Program-made: the position numbers and the translations under genes | Assembly: GCF_032854445.1 (NCBI RefSeq) | Contig: NC_088295.1 | Coordinates: forward strand, 82,380,644-82,444,643 | DNA from: Liolophura sinensis | Taxonomy: Eukaryota > Mollusca > Polyplacophora > Chitonida > Chitonidae | Direction of reading: 5' to 3' | DNA length: 64,000 nt | Part shown: positions 1 through 11,500 of the stretch, piece by piece | Layout: the number at the start of each line of letters is the position of its first letter | Position numbering within the stretch: the first letter of the stretch is position 1 | The notes under the pieces: model-generated | Database searches by the model: none | The model's input: only the letters and a program-made list of their open reading frames with translations | Told to the model about the DNA's origin: nothing

Positions 1-69
1 ATTGTTTGCGGCCCTTCGAGCCCTTGATAAAATACTCTATAATACGGCAATACTCCCAGCTATTTGGGT

Positions 70-690
70 AGTATTGTTGTAGTACCAGGCATGTTGTATA
101 TGATACATATACATTATAGTATTTGTAATTAACTGAGCAGTTAGCATGTTGATCAGTATACATTCTAGTACCAGAATTAACATACTTATATATACATGTA
201 TGCTGTATCAGGTTATTAATGCTTTTGATTAATGAACATTGTAGTACCAGAGTTAACATAGCAGCACATATATTATAGTACCAGATGCTATACCAGAGAA
301 TGTTGACAAAGAGCCCATCCTTGGTAATCAAATCAAATCGATTTACCAAGAATGGCTCAAATTATTTCTTTTGTAAATATCAGACTCATACCTGTACCTT
401 TTAGTGTTACACCGATTCTTAAGGTTAAAAAACCTGTAAAGCGACCCACTTCATAAATATTAGGAACAGTACTACTGATTTTGAACAGCAAGACCTGCAC
501 AGGCAAGACTCGTATTTTGTGAAATGGTAATATGTTTGGCTATTTTAAAATAATAGCAAAGTTTTGAATTGAATTTGTTCTACCCAATTTTTAATAAAAA
601 TCTCCCGTTTCGCCTTCTTAACATATTTGTACATATGTTATAGTACTGGAGTTAACATAGTTATATGTATGTTGTAGCGTCAGGCTTAAC
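70..690. repeat. Degenerate repeat with motif tagtaccagagttaacat
   Basis: The motif tagtaccag, often followed by a(g/a)ttaacat, recurs at about 80, 170, 244, 280 and 644, with a related copy near 678. The spacing is irregular and the DNA between copies is AT-rich. It looks like a decayed tandem repeat or mobile-element remnant. No coding region is visible here. Confidence 0.5.
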
Positions 691-1530
691 ATAATGACAC
701 GTGCATCTACGTGAACATTTCTTGCATCTCCTCTGTGTGATCCATACACCTGTATGTTTAACCCCATTGTTGTGTCAGTGAAGATACATGTGCGCTGTTT
801 CCATTGTCACAGCAGAGTGCAACTTTTTGGCACTGATGCTGTATAAAATATACCCATATGTTAGTCAGTTTGAGGACCTTTTCATTTATTTACTGGTTTG
901 CATACAACTTGAAGCCTAGTCATTCCTTTGGGTGTCGGTACTTGTACTGTCATGATTGCCAGATGCATGAAGTTTTAAATGAAATCGGTTACGGGAAGAG
1001 TGCACATTGTGTGTGTGTTGACATTTTCTCGTAGAGAATGAGTGTACAGATAAGATGTAATTCCATTCTTTGTGTACAGTGTTTTTATTGATGTGTGTTT
1101 AGCCTGTATATGACATGTACATAATGTGAGCCAAACACATGTATCTGAGGAACAACAAGCTGTCCTCTTCTATGCAATCTCTGTGCCTGTGTATGTACAC
1201 CGAGATACTCGAACGTTATGCAGTGTTTTAGCACAATATCTTTTGTATGAAATCATGCACACATTTTACCCCAACCGGACTGTTAACAAAGCTTCAGCCA
1301 TGTTAGGCAGATATCATGCTGTGATTGCTGCATATTGTGCTACACATGTGGCTCTGGTGTAAAGCAGTTGTATGGCATTTCTGTTTTTCTGTTAAAGTAT
1401 GTTTATGTGAACCCAGTGGAGAATAAATCGATACATTTTGATAAATCATTGCGTCTTTTGTATATATACATGTACTACTTAGACAGTATTAATCATTTAA
1501 TGGGTTATGTATTTCTTTTGTTGCTTGGAG
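691..1530. other. Non-coding stretch, nothing recognised
   Basis: Low-complexity AT-rich sequence with short chance ORFs only. I see no splice-bounded exon, RNA gene or clear repeat. The open frames at 1126-1362 and 1335-1619 have no protein-like pattern, and the second runs into a SINE. Confidence 0.4.
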
Positions 1531-1669
1531 TTAAGTCCAACTCATGCTGGTTTCCTCCCCGGTTCCCCCACCTCTGCTCTGCCAGGTTTCCGCCCACGAT
1601 AGTGCTGGCCGTTGTCTAGAAAGTGAAATATTCTTGAGTGCGGAGCAAAACACCAATTAAATAAATAAA
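1531..1669 (+). mobile_element. tRNA-type SINE, 5'-truncated copy (family 1)
   Basis: The sequence from 'aactcatgctggtttcctcc' through 'gtgaaatattcttgagtgcgg' to 'caccaattaaataaataaa' matches the body and 3' tail shared by at least ten other copies in the window. The tRNA-like head seen in the copies near 10.4, 17.8 and 49.3 kb is missing. It lies downstream of LLTP-A. Confidence 0.8.
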
Positions 1670-2538
1670 CGCTTTATTTCACGCATTGATTAATAGACAG
1701 TGCGTCACTAGGGGAGTTTCGAGTTTGAACGCTTTGTTCTTAAAGGGAAAAGCTGGCAATTGTGCCTCTGCATCAGAGTCTGACAGTTGATTAGTAAATT
1801 AACGTCAACATGGGTAGCCTAGCACTTTTCACAAGTCACATGACACGGTAGGACTGTTTGTACCTTTGACAACGAAAGAGTTCCAACTGGAAGCCCCTAA
1901 TTGTTCATGGTGGCTTGGTAGCAACAAGCTACCCACGGCGTTAGTTGGGTCAGTCTTGTATATCGTTGGAGATCACTTGTCCTTTTCGCAAATATGGCCT
2001 GCAAGTCTGTGCAAGTACTAAAGTTTATATTAGACAATCCTGATCCCTCCGGTAATTGAACAGACCCGCATAGTGTTTAAGTGAGAAATTCTTGATTGTG
2101 GTGTTGAATCAAATGAATAGTTTCTCTGTGTCTGTGTCGGGGGTAACCTTCCAAGCATCCATCAATATTAGGGTGGTGCCGATGTAGACACCAAAACCGA
2201 ATTTCTGACTGTCAATCTGTGTAGACAGAAGCATACTTGGGTGCAGAACTCCAAAAGGCATCGATGACCCTCTGAAGAATGCAAAATATATGACTGCAGC
2301 CTAATGTAGCCTAATCATTATTGCTGAACCATAAAAAACACTGTCTATGAAAGGAAAACTTTTTGTATTTTGAATACTATCCTTTACTGTAAACAGAACT
2401 TGTGGGAAGTGTAGTAGTATTGCCTTTTGACAAATTGAAGATCACACCCGTGGGAAATAGCGTAGGCCTACTTGACACTGGGATGCTTTGTCAAGCAGAT
2501 GACATCCGATCAAAAACAGCTAACAAAATTACACAAAA
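1670..2538. other. 3' flank of LLTP-A, nothing recognised
   Basis: This is non-coding sequence beyond the LLTP-A stop codon. No second gene or repeat can be supported. The plus-strand open frame at 2402-2809 is the antisense shadow of LLTP-A exon 14. Confidence 0.4.
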
Positions 2539-5500
2539 TCATTTATTTCTGCAATTGGAGAACAATTTGCTCTTCTTGGCGGCGACCAGCGTCCATTTCA
2601 GAGAACTCGGAGCCCAGACCTTCTTCTTTGACCATCTCAATTCAAACTTAAATTTGGGCTATGGAATGAAAAAAAGAAACAAATTGTTATCATTTAGTAA
2701 CTACAACAATAGTAAAACAAAACAAATCAGTATGATATATGTGTTGGAGGGACAATTATCGGTATTGCGAGCTACTTGTGTGGCTACAACTTTGCACCAT
2801 TCAAACTAATACATCTGAAGACCTTAGGCAATATGTGACGACTACATGTAGGCCTACGTTTTGGTGGAACTCACGACTGGGACAGATACCAATTCGCAGA
2901 TGGAGGATTGGGTGTTCAGAGTTACAGATATAAATATTTGGAGCAGATGATGTGAGTTAGACACCCATGGGAACTATTTACAAACGCGGTTAACATCTAC
3001 TACTAAATATTATTTGCAGTTGGCTGGTTTAAAATCCAAAATGTTCACAATCAATTTTTGCAATTAGGTGATTGCGCAAGCGAAATTATTGATAGTTCAG
3101 TGTCACTCAAGGTAATCATAGATAGTTTTCTACAAAAAATTTGAGATAATCATTATTATGATTTCTGTGTGACAGAAAGCTAAATAAATATAACTTACCG
3201 GAAACAGCCTGACTCTGACTCTGACTTTTTCTCTTATTTGGTAGAAGAAATCAAAGTTGACAGTGTTTTTATCGCGCCCATGGCTCAGCGCTACACATGG
3301 TTTCTCCGTTTTCCTAGCTCGGGCCTCTCCAACCAGAAAATAGTTCAGGTTGAAGTGAAGTTCTGCGCCTCCACGCACTGCCTCCTGTAAACAAGGAAGA
3401 AAACGAAAAAGTTAATTACTGCAAGCTTAAGGTCATCGTGCTTCGTAAATCATGGTGAAATCCACCGAGTACTGGTAATTTTGACCAATCACCATTTATT
3501 TATTTGATTGGTGGTTAACGCAAGGTTCAAGAATAGTTTTCTTTTATGACGGCGGTGAAGGTTGTTGGTGGAGAAAACGGTACCTCCGATGTCCAATGTA
3601 AATATTAGACACAATACATCGGCAAGATTGTATGCAGTTGGGCCGTTAATGTATGGTTCAATGCAGCAAGTAAGTCTTTGATTTCAAACAAACACTTTAT
3701 GATAAAGCCAGAAAAGCTTGTGCTTAGTTCAAAGATTGGATGCCTACCAAGCTGATGGAAGCACTTGCGGTAGCAACTGCTATCACTTTTGGTGTAAACG
3801 TGAGGCAGAGATCGTATTTTTTGCAGATGCTCAGTTTAGTAGTCAGAACCACCTTAGCGGTCAGCTTCAAATTGATATCGATCTTCGTGATATACAATGG
3901 TATTTTCCCCACGGGAATGTTGACGGGAGGAGAAGAATAGAGTTTCTTTGAAGATGTATACTTCGGGACGGTCAGCTTCTGGTCAATCAGTGTTTTCTTT
4001 CCAAATTTTGCGTACACTCGTCCTAACCCCTTTTTCCCTTTCGAGTCAAAATACAGGAACACAGAACCGATTGAATAGGTCTTCGAAAATACCTTCCCAT
4101 TGGAAACGACCTTGGCGAATAATTTACCTCGCTTAGCTGGCTTTGAAAACCCCGCGAACACGGCACCATAAACATTGACACTAGCTTTGGAAGGACCTAC
4201 TCTAAAGTGAGCAAGACAGTGTTTTTTGGCCTTGAACACTTTAGAATCGGATCGAAACATTGATGCTGATTGTACGCTTTTGTAGCGACCTTTAAAATCC
4301 GACCAGGTAGAACAAGATGAATGTTGTTTAATGTTTCTCTTTGTTCTTGTACCATGTTGTTCATGGTTTTCTCTATTCAGCTTATCGCTAACACTCTGAG
4401 CCAAAGGCGATAGTTTATCTTTGAAATAACGGATGGCCTCTGATCTCAGACAGCTAAGCTTTTCCGGGGAATGAAGTAGTATCCAAGATAGCGCTTGATC
4501 AAAATCATTGAATCCCGTCAGTGGCCATTTTCCCTTCTTGCTCTCGCCGAGTTGCTGATCTTGTAGCTCCTCCAACAGCATGTTCAACATGTCTTCAGAC
4601 ACGTCACAATCGAACGAGGAAAGTGTTTCACTCATGAAGGAGAGGACACGTGGCTCCTCCAGCATATTCCTCATGGCATGGACTAAAGCGACATGCATGA
4701 CTTTACTCCTGGAACAAGCCGAGTCTACCTCCAACAGGCGATCTAAAAAGCGTACATCTCCCATGTTGCCGATGGCTTCCAGGGCGTCGGCATGGCTCGC
4801 CTCCTCTGTACAGTATTCTGGCTGAATGAGCTGAAGCTGCTTGAGAATGATAGCGATGGCGATCTGTTTGGTGCTGTCCGCCACGGACGGCTGGCCAGCC
4901 AGGGAGCCTAGAGTGAGGAGAAGGGAGCTAAATTTGTCCGAGTCTTCTGGCATCTGGGTGAGGAGGTGAATCAACGAGAGGACAAACCTGTCCGATGGAT
5001 TAGTCATAAACGTGATGAGATTTGTCAGATCTATTTGTTGGTCTTCTGTCAGGTTTGCCCTCGTGGAGAAGAGAGACTGCAGAACCTACACAACGAAGAT
5101 AAAGGTTTCTACAATTACATGATTTAAACAGATGCAGCCTTACACTTTTGAAAAGAGCAAATCAAACAAAGTTTTGAAATTATAAATTTCCCTTTATGTA
5201 AAGAGCGCTGCATCTAACTGCTCACCAGCTATTCCTGTCGCCAAATTAGCAGGGTTCGGTTGGCCATGGTCCATTTTCATTTACATAAGACAGTTTTCTG
5301 ATTACCAGCCTTTCACTCTAAACAAGGTATAAACGTGATAACGAGGCTTTTCTTTCTCAAAACATATGTTTGATCAACAGACTGTTCGCTTATTCGTATA
5401 TGTTTCGATTTTCGGAGAACTGTAATTTCCTCCTCACGTCAGTATTGTGTATATATACATATATAGAAACACAGAGTTACTGGAAGTATATGACGTCGTG

Positions 5501-8500
5501 TTTCGACAAGGTGAAATAATGTACACGTGTTATCAGAAAACATAGAGGCTTTCATGCAGTTTCCAAAGGCCTTATAAAACAATGCAGGTAGGAATGAAGT
5601 CACTCACCATTTCTGCCGCACTGCCGCCAGCAATCGTGTAGAGCTCGAGGATTTCCCGGCATTTGTCCCAGACTTCTACACAGGACTGCTCCATCATCTA
5701 CAATGACATCCAACAAAATATATGTCTTCATATCCTGTTTTCACCTAGAAACCTCGAAAATTGTTCTGAAGGAGCATGGCTGCAATCCAAGAATGACCTT
5801 ATTATTGTCCATGGGCCAGACATGATGTTGGTACCACCTGAGGTGGCCAAACCTGATTGATACTGACGTGTTTATGGGGTCAGTAGAAGTAAATTAAGAC
5901 ATGATGGCCTTTCTGCAACGGTAGCTTTATCACACATTTTGATAAAATGAAAAATCCCCTTATAAGGCGCTACGCAAATTACAAAAACAAGACAAAAGTC
6001 AATATACTGTGAACTCTATGTGGAGTTTATAATATAATAAGACCAATTCAAAAGGGTGGTTGGATTGTTTCTGAAGTAAAGAAAATGTGGCAGTCCACAT
6101 TTTGTCTATATTTCATGTATGCTTTTAGCTGAATATTCAGTTGTAGATAAATATATCTCATGGATTATCATGCAGATATAGCTCTCTCATGGACGAAAAC
6201 ACACGGGCCTCCGATCCGGTTTGCTAAGCTTGGTGCAGATGGCGGCATATTTAGAACAGCAATTCAAAACACTTGACCAAAGAATCTTTGCCCTACGCAA
6301 GATGGACCTCAAAGCTGCAGTCGCGCTCTAAAAGCTCTAGATTGCACGTTAAGGGCAGTCTTCATCAAGAAATAGCGGTGTTAAGCCATAATCATTCATT
6401 CATTCCTCCGGACGGGAGACGGGGAGGGACAGATTGTATAGGAGTTAATGAAAACATTCAATGAAAAGCCCTTCTTATAAGGAATGTTTGCCTTCTAAAT
6501 CAAAAAGTGCTGCGCTTGACAGATTTAACATCAAAATCAAAACGTCCACAGTCATGTTTCAGAGTGATTTGGATGAATCACTTTACTATGTTTTTCGGAT
6601 GAGAAGAGAAATCTTCTGCTCTATCCAGACAGCTTGACAATACAACGAAGCAATGACTTGCCAACACCCAGGGTTCCGAAATTAAAGCAACCATGCAATT
6701 AAAACATCAAATTAAGGAGCAAGATGTTAGTTAAACATCCATGGCACCCGCAGACAGATAAATGAGAGTGTGAAAGTCCCCCTGTAAGAATAAAAAAATC
6801 TTACAGTTTCCTTTGGTGTTTGGGGTTTAGGGTCATAGAAAGACCGTTACTGTGTGCCATTTCGAATTGACCATTTGAATATTTAGACTGAAAGTGAGCA
6901 GTTAACTGTTAAAACAACCATGCTGGAATGTCCCAGTCTGTTACAAAACATAAACATTATGTCTTCTGTCGTTTGCGAATGCAGTCCTTCTAGCTCCTGT
7001 AGCTTACCCCTCTCCCAACCAAGATAGGGTCAACAAACACTGACAAAATATGTCATTATATTTGAGAAGAAGAGCTTGCATTAGTTAAGGAAATATCCCT
7101 AAAGGTAAACATTCTGTTCCTGAGTTGATTGGGGGTGCAAATATCGCTCTTATCGTATGGCTGTTGGCGATGTATGAGTTAGCACACTGAAAAATAAGTA
7201 CGTTTATTATAGGGGACATAACCCGTACAAGGCTACCCATCTGTGAGGGCTATCATATGAAAAGGTGATCTGAAGAAGTGTACCAAGTTAAAAATAGCAA
7301 AGAGACTTTGCCACCCTGGGTGGCACCAATATGCAAAATTTTAGGTCTTAGTCCATGGACTTTTACGGATGTGCTTTATAGGGGGAAATATACAAATCTA
7401 CAAACATGAAGCTCAAGGTAGACGTGTAATCTCAGTTCAGACACATGGGCTTTTTTGCTATTGTGCAGGTAAAGCGATGTTAGTTCGATGAAATTTCTGA
7501 TAACGCCCAGAACATTGCTGAAAGTTTATGTGTATATATCAGCTTTATCTAACGATAGATTGGACATTCAACACCGCCTTTTAAGGTTGGGTTCTGTTAC
7601 AAACGGCTCTAAATTGTATTCTTTCAAAAATGTGAAATACTTACATTCATGGTGGCTAATACAAGGTCATCTGCCAATGGCTTCACGAAATAATCGAGTA
7701 CTCTTCGGATGTTTGCGATGCCAAGATCTCTTTCTAACATTAAGACACTCCTTATAAGGTTTACTGGAAACATGAATATAACAGACATCTGACGTGACCA
7801 CAGAAAATAATGTCATGAATTGGCATATATTTTTTCTATCGGCGATATTGAAGCACACATATGGCTGCAACAAAGAAGAACTGACAAAGTGGTATTTGAT
7901 GAGACTGATAAGAGTATCAGGCGTAAATATTTCTTTACCTTTAGTCAAATATAATGGATGTTACAGATATACACACAGATATTTATCCAGGGTCAGACAA
8001 AATACTCCGCTTTTCACTGGACAGCAACGATCACGTAAGGTACAGATATATTCTCGAATTGACGTCAAATGTGTCAGCTTAATATGCTCCCTTTCTTGGG
8101 TCGTGAATACATTGACCATATCGCTGCATATGAAGGGATTCACCTATAAATCGGTCTTTCGCACTGAATTAGAACAGGATAAATTCGTTACGTGGTTACT
8201 CAGTAATGCACTAACGCATGGCGTAGTCATACATCCCCAAGAAAGTAATATACAGTACTTACGTTTACTTCCATCGCCAGTGGACTCGAATTGCTCAAGG
8301 ACGTCAGACAGGCTCACTTGTTGAAGCTGTCGATAGAGTTCCCGAAGTTGATCATATTTTAACTCTGTTAAATAGAAAAGGAAAATTTATGTTACAAGAA
8401 TTCAGATATCAGTATTGATGGCATATTGCAAATGCATTTTCCCATTAGTTTCTGGAAAGAATGATACAAAGACAACATGAGCAAAGTTATCGTAATCTGT

Positions 8501-11500
8501 CATGTAGCTCATTCAGTTATGTAGTTTCGCAGGTTACGTGTAACAATTTACCAGCTATCACACTGTCGGCGATGCTCTGGTTTTGCTATCTATGTTGAAG
8601 ACTTTTGTCTTGTTACCTTTAGTGTCATCAGTAGAATCCATTTCTAGAGATGAAGGTAAAAATGTCATCCGCCTGTAATCCGCCATTCTCTTCCGTCGCA
8701 CTGACGACCTTTCGGTTTTCAGGGACAGCTGAAGGTCGAACTTGGATTTGCTACGCAGAAGCTCGTTCACATCAATGTCTGCGGTAATATCGTCTGGAGA
8801 CATGGCCTCTTCAGTAATCTTGAAAGTCAAGTGTCATTCAATACTTCAAAATTCATTGACCTAATATGCATTGTAGCTTATAGAGCATGTGTCATGCATA
8901 TGCCTAAAGCCTTATCTATTCTTGGTTCTTATTTTTTGCCCCTGGATCTGGCACTCAGCTATTCCGTCTCTTAAGGCTTTTGCTCAGTGATTTCGCCTGT
9001 TGCAATACACTTTAGTCAGTGTGTTTGTCAGATACCCGGTGAATGGGGATGGTTTTCACGCAGGCTCTGTCCGATTTCTTCGGGTTGTTTGCGCGCGTTT
9101 ACGTCTATGCTTCAATCTCAAAGATCTCGCGAGAAAATGCATGAAAAGTCAGTAGTGCACCTAACTCGTTTTGAATTCTCCACCCGGAAACCTGACTGTT
9201 GTCAAATAAGTGAATTATTCAGTTATTCATGACTATACACGGTGTAATAATCCAATGAAGCAAAAAAAATATATTTTCAAACCATCAAGACAAACAAAAT
9301 TTGAAAGTTTAAGATCGTTCGAATAAAACCTGATACACGTAATAAGAGTAATAACACGTAATAATAACGTGATCCTTTACGGTTGGCGAGGTATTACTCG
9401 AGAAACAAGAACCTACCTGGTCGTCGGCAACTTTGCTGGTTACCTCCCCTGTGCTGTCAACGATCTCTCCATCCTGGACAACAGCCGCTGCCTTCACCTC
9501 GACTACAGCAGCACGTCTGATTTTGGACAGCTGGGACTTATACTCAACTTTGTAATGTTTCTCGACCATCTGTCCTGTACCTAGCTTCCGAGAACTGTAA
9601 ATAAATAGAAATATATAACATGTAATAACCATACCGCCATACTGCTATATAAGCAGAGCAGAAAGCATTACAAATTACACGTTTATTTTTTTGACGCCAA
9701 GACGGTATGAGTTTGAGGCGAAATGATGGCATAAACTTATGGTGACATGATGGCATAAACTTATGACGACATGATTGCACGAAAGCACCATACTTACTGG
9801 GTCATGATCACTGTGATTCGTTGTGTTGGAGCTATGTAGGTAATAAGTGTCACAATAAATGTCACTATCTGTTCAATCGCAATGGCACACGAAAATATAG
9901 AACTTCAATCCCGGATACTGACTGGGAGCTTCTTGCTTTCATTATGATACTATTGTTACGGTTTGCACCGTCCAAGGTTCATCACAAATACGGTGTTCAA
10001 ATCTCTGCACCACACGTGGGAAAGTTCGTAAGTGACTTGCCAGAGGTCGATAGTTTACGCTAGGCACTCCGTTTTCCCCCACCAGAAAACTTCACCGCCA
10101 CCGCGTGTAAGTCAAAAAATCTTGAGAGTGGCGTTAAACAACAATCAAACAAGTAAATATTAACCTACCTGTAATAGGCAGTGTGAGATCCAGTAGAATC
10201 CGTCTCTTCTTCTGTACTCATTGTCTCAGTCGAGCCCGAAATTCTCGTTTGAAAACTGGAGATAATACCTTTCTTCATATTCATCACCTCCTGGTTTTCT
10301 ATAAAGGGAATTCGCACATCATCCAACTTATCGTCTTTAACCATTTCATATCAAACGAAAGATTTGATTTTATTGCTCTCGTACTCAAGAATATTTCACA
10401 TATATGACGGCGGCCAGCATTGTGGTAGGAGGATACCGGGCAGAGCCCGGCGGAAGCCCAGGACCACCTGCAAGTTGCTGGAAGACTTTCCCACGCACGG
10501 CCGGAGAGGAAGCCAGCGTGAGCTGGACTTGAACTCATCGCGACCGCATTGGTGAGACTCCTGGGTCATTACGCTGCGCTAGCGCGCTAACAAACTGAGC
10601 CACGACCCTTCTCAAGAGAAGAATAGTTATTGCTTGTCTCCCTTTCATATCACAGGTCAGCGTTACATATTTTAAAAGACATTTCCCCTTACCAAAATCG
10701 GCTTCCACGAAAGCTGCACTGTGAATACGACCGGTCACATCCTGAGTAAAACCAAAGGGCAGCATGAACTGCTGGGTGGCGTTCACAACTTCCTGGCTGG
10801 CTTCTGTGGTGACAAATTCCTTTCCCACGGTACAAGAAGCTTCCGTGCTCTAGGGATACAAACGTCAAGTTTCTAGCTCCCTATTTATAGCATAATCTCA
10901 TAGGAGCTACTTTTCCTCTTTGGCACAATTAACGACTGCGCTTAAGAAAGAGAAAAGGTCAAATAATAGCATATTTACAATTTAAATTTAAATTTTGAAA
11001 CATATTAGATGACAGGTTGTATATTTTCTCATGTGACAAGTATCTTTATCAGGGTTATACATATATTTTGTTCAAATCTGCTGACGTATTTTTGGTGATT
11101 AACTTACCATGTTCTGGGCGCACAGCTTAGCCGCATTGCTTGGCCTTCGGAAGGAAAAATCATGGATAACAAGTTACTTGGTTTTATTGTGTGATCCTCG
11201 TCTAAATCTAATTTATATCACGAGGAAATTTCAAGCTGTTTATAGGGAACAAGTATGTGGAATAAATCGCGTCGTTAAGGTGCAAGATTATTCCTTTATC
11301 ATTTGTGCATTCCATTAAAACCAGTACTGGAAGATTCTGCTGTTTTGTTTATAAATTGGCAACCACAAATATAATGGTTCAGAGAAAGATACGGTGTGAG
11401 GGTTTGCTAAATGGACTTACTGGACCGTTCCTTGCGTCACTGTGACATTGTACATGTGGGCAATGTAATCATAGGCGGGCATCTGGCCAGTGGACAACAT

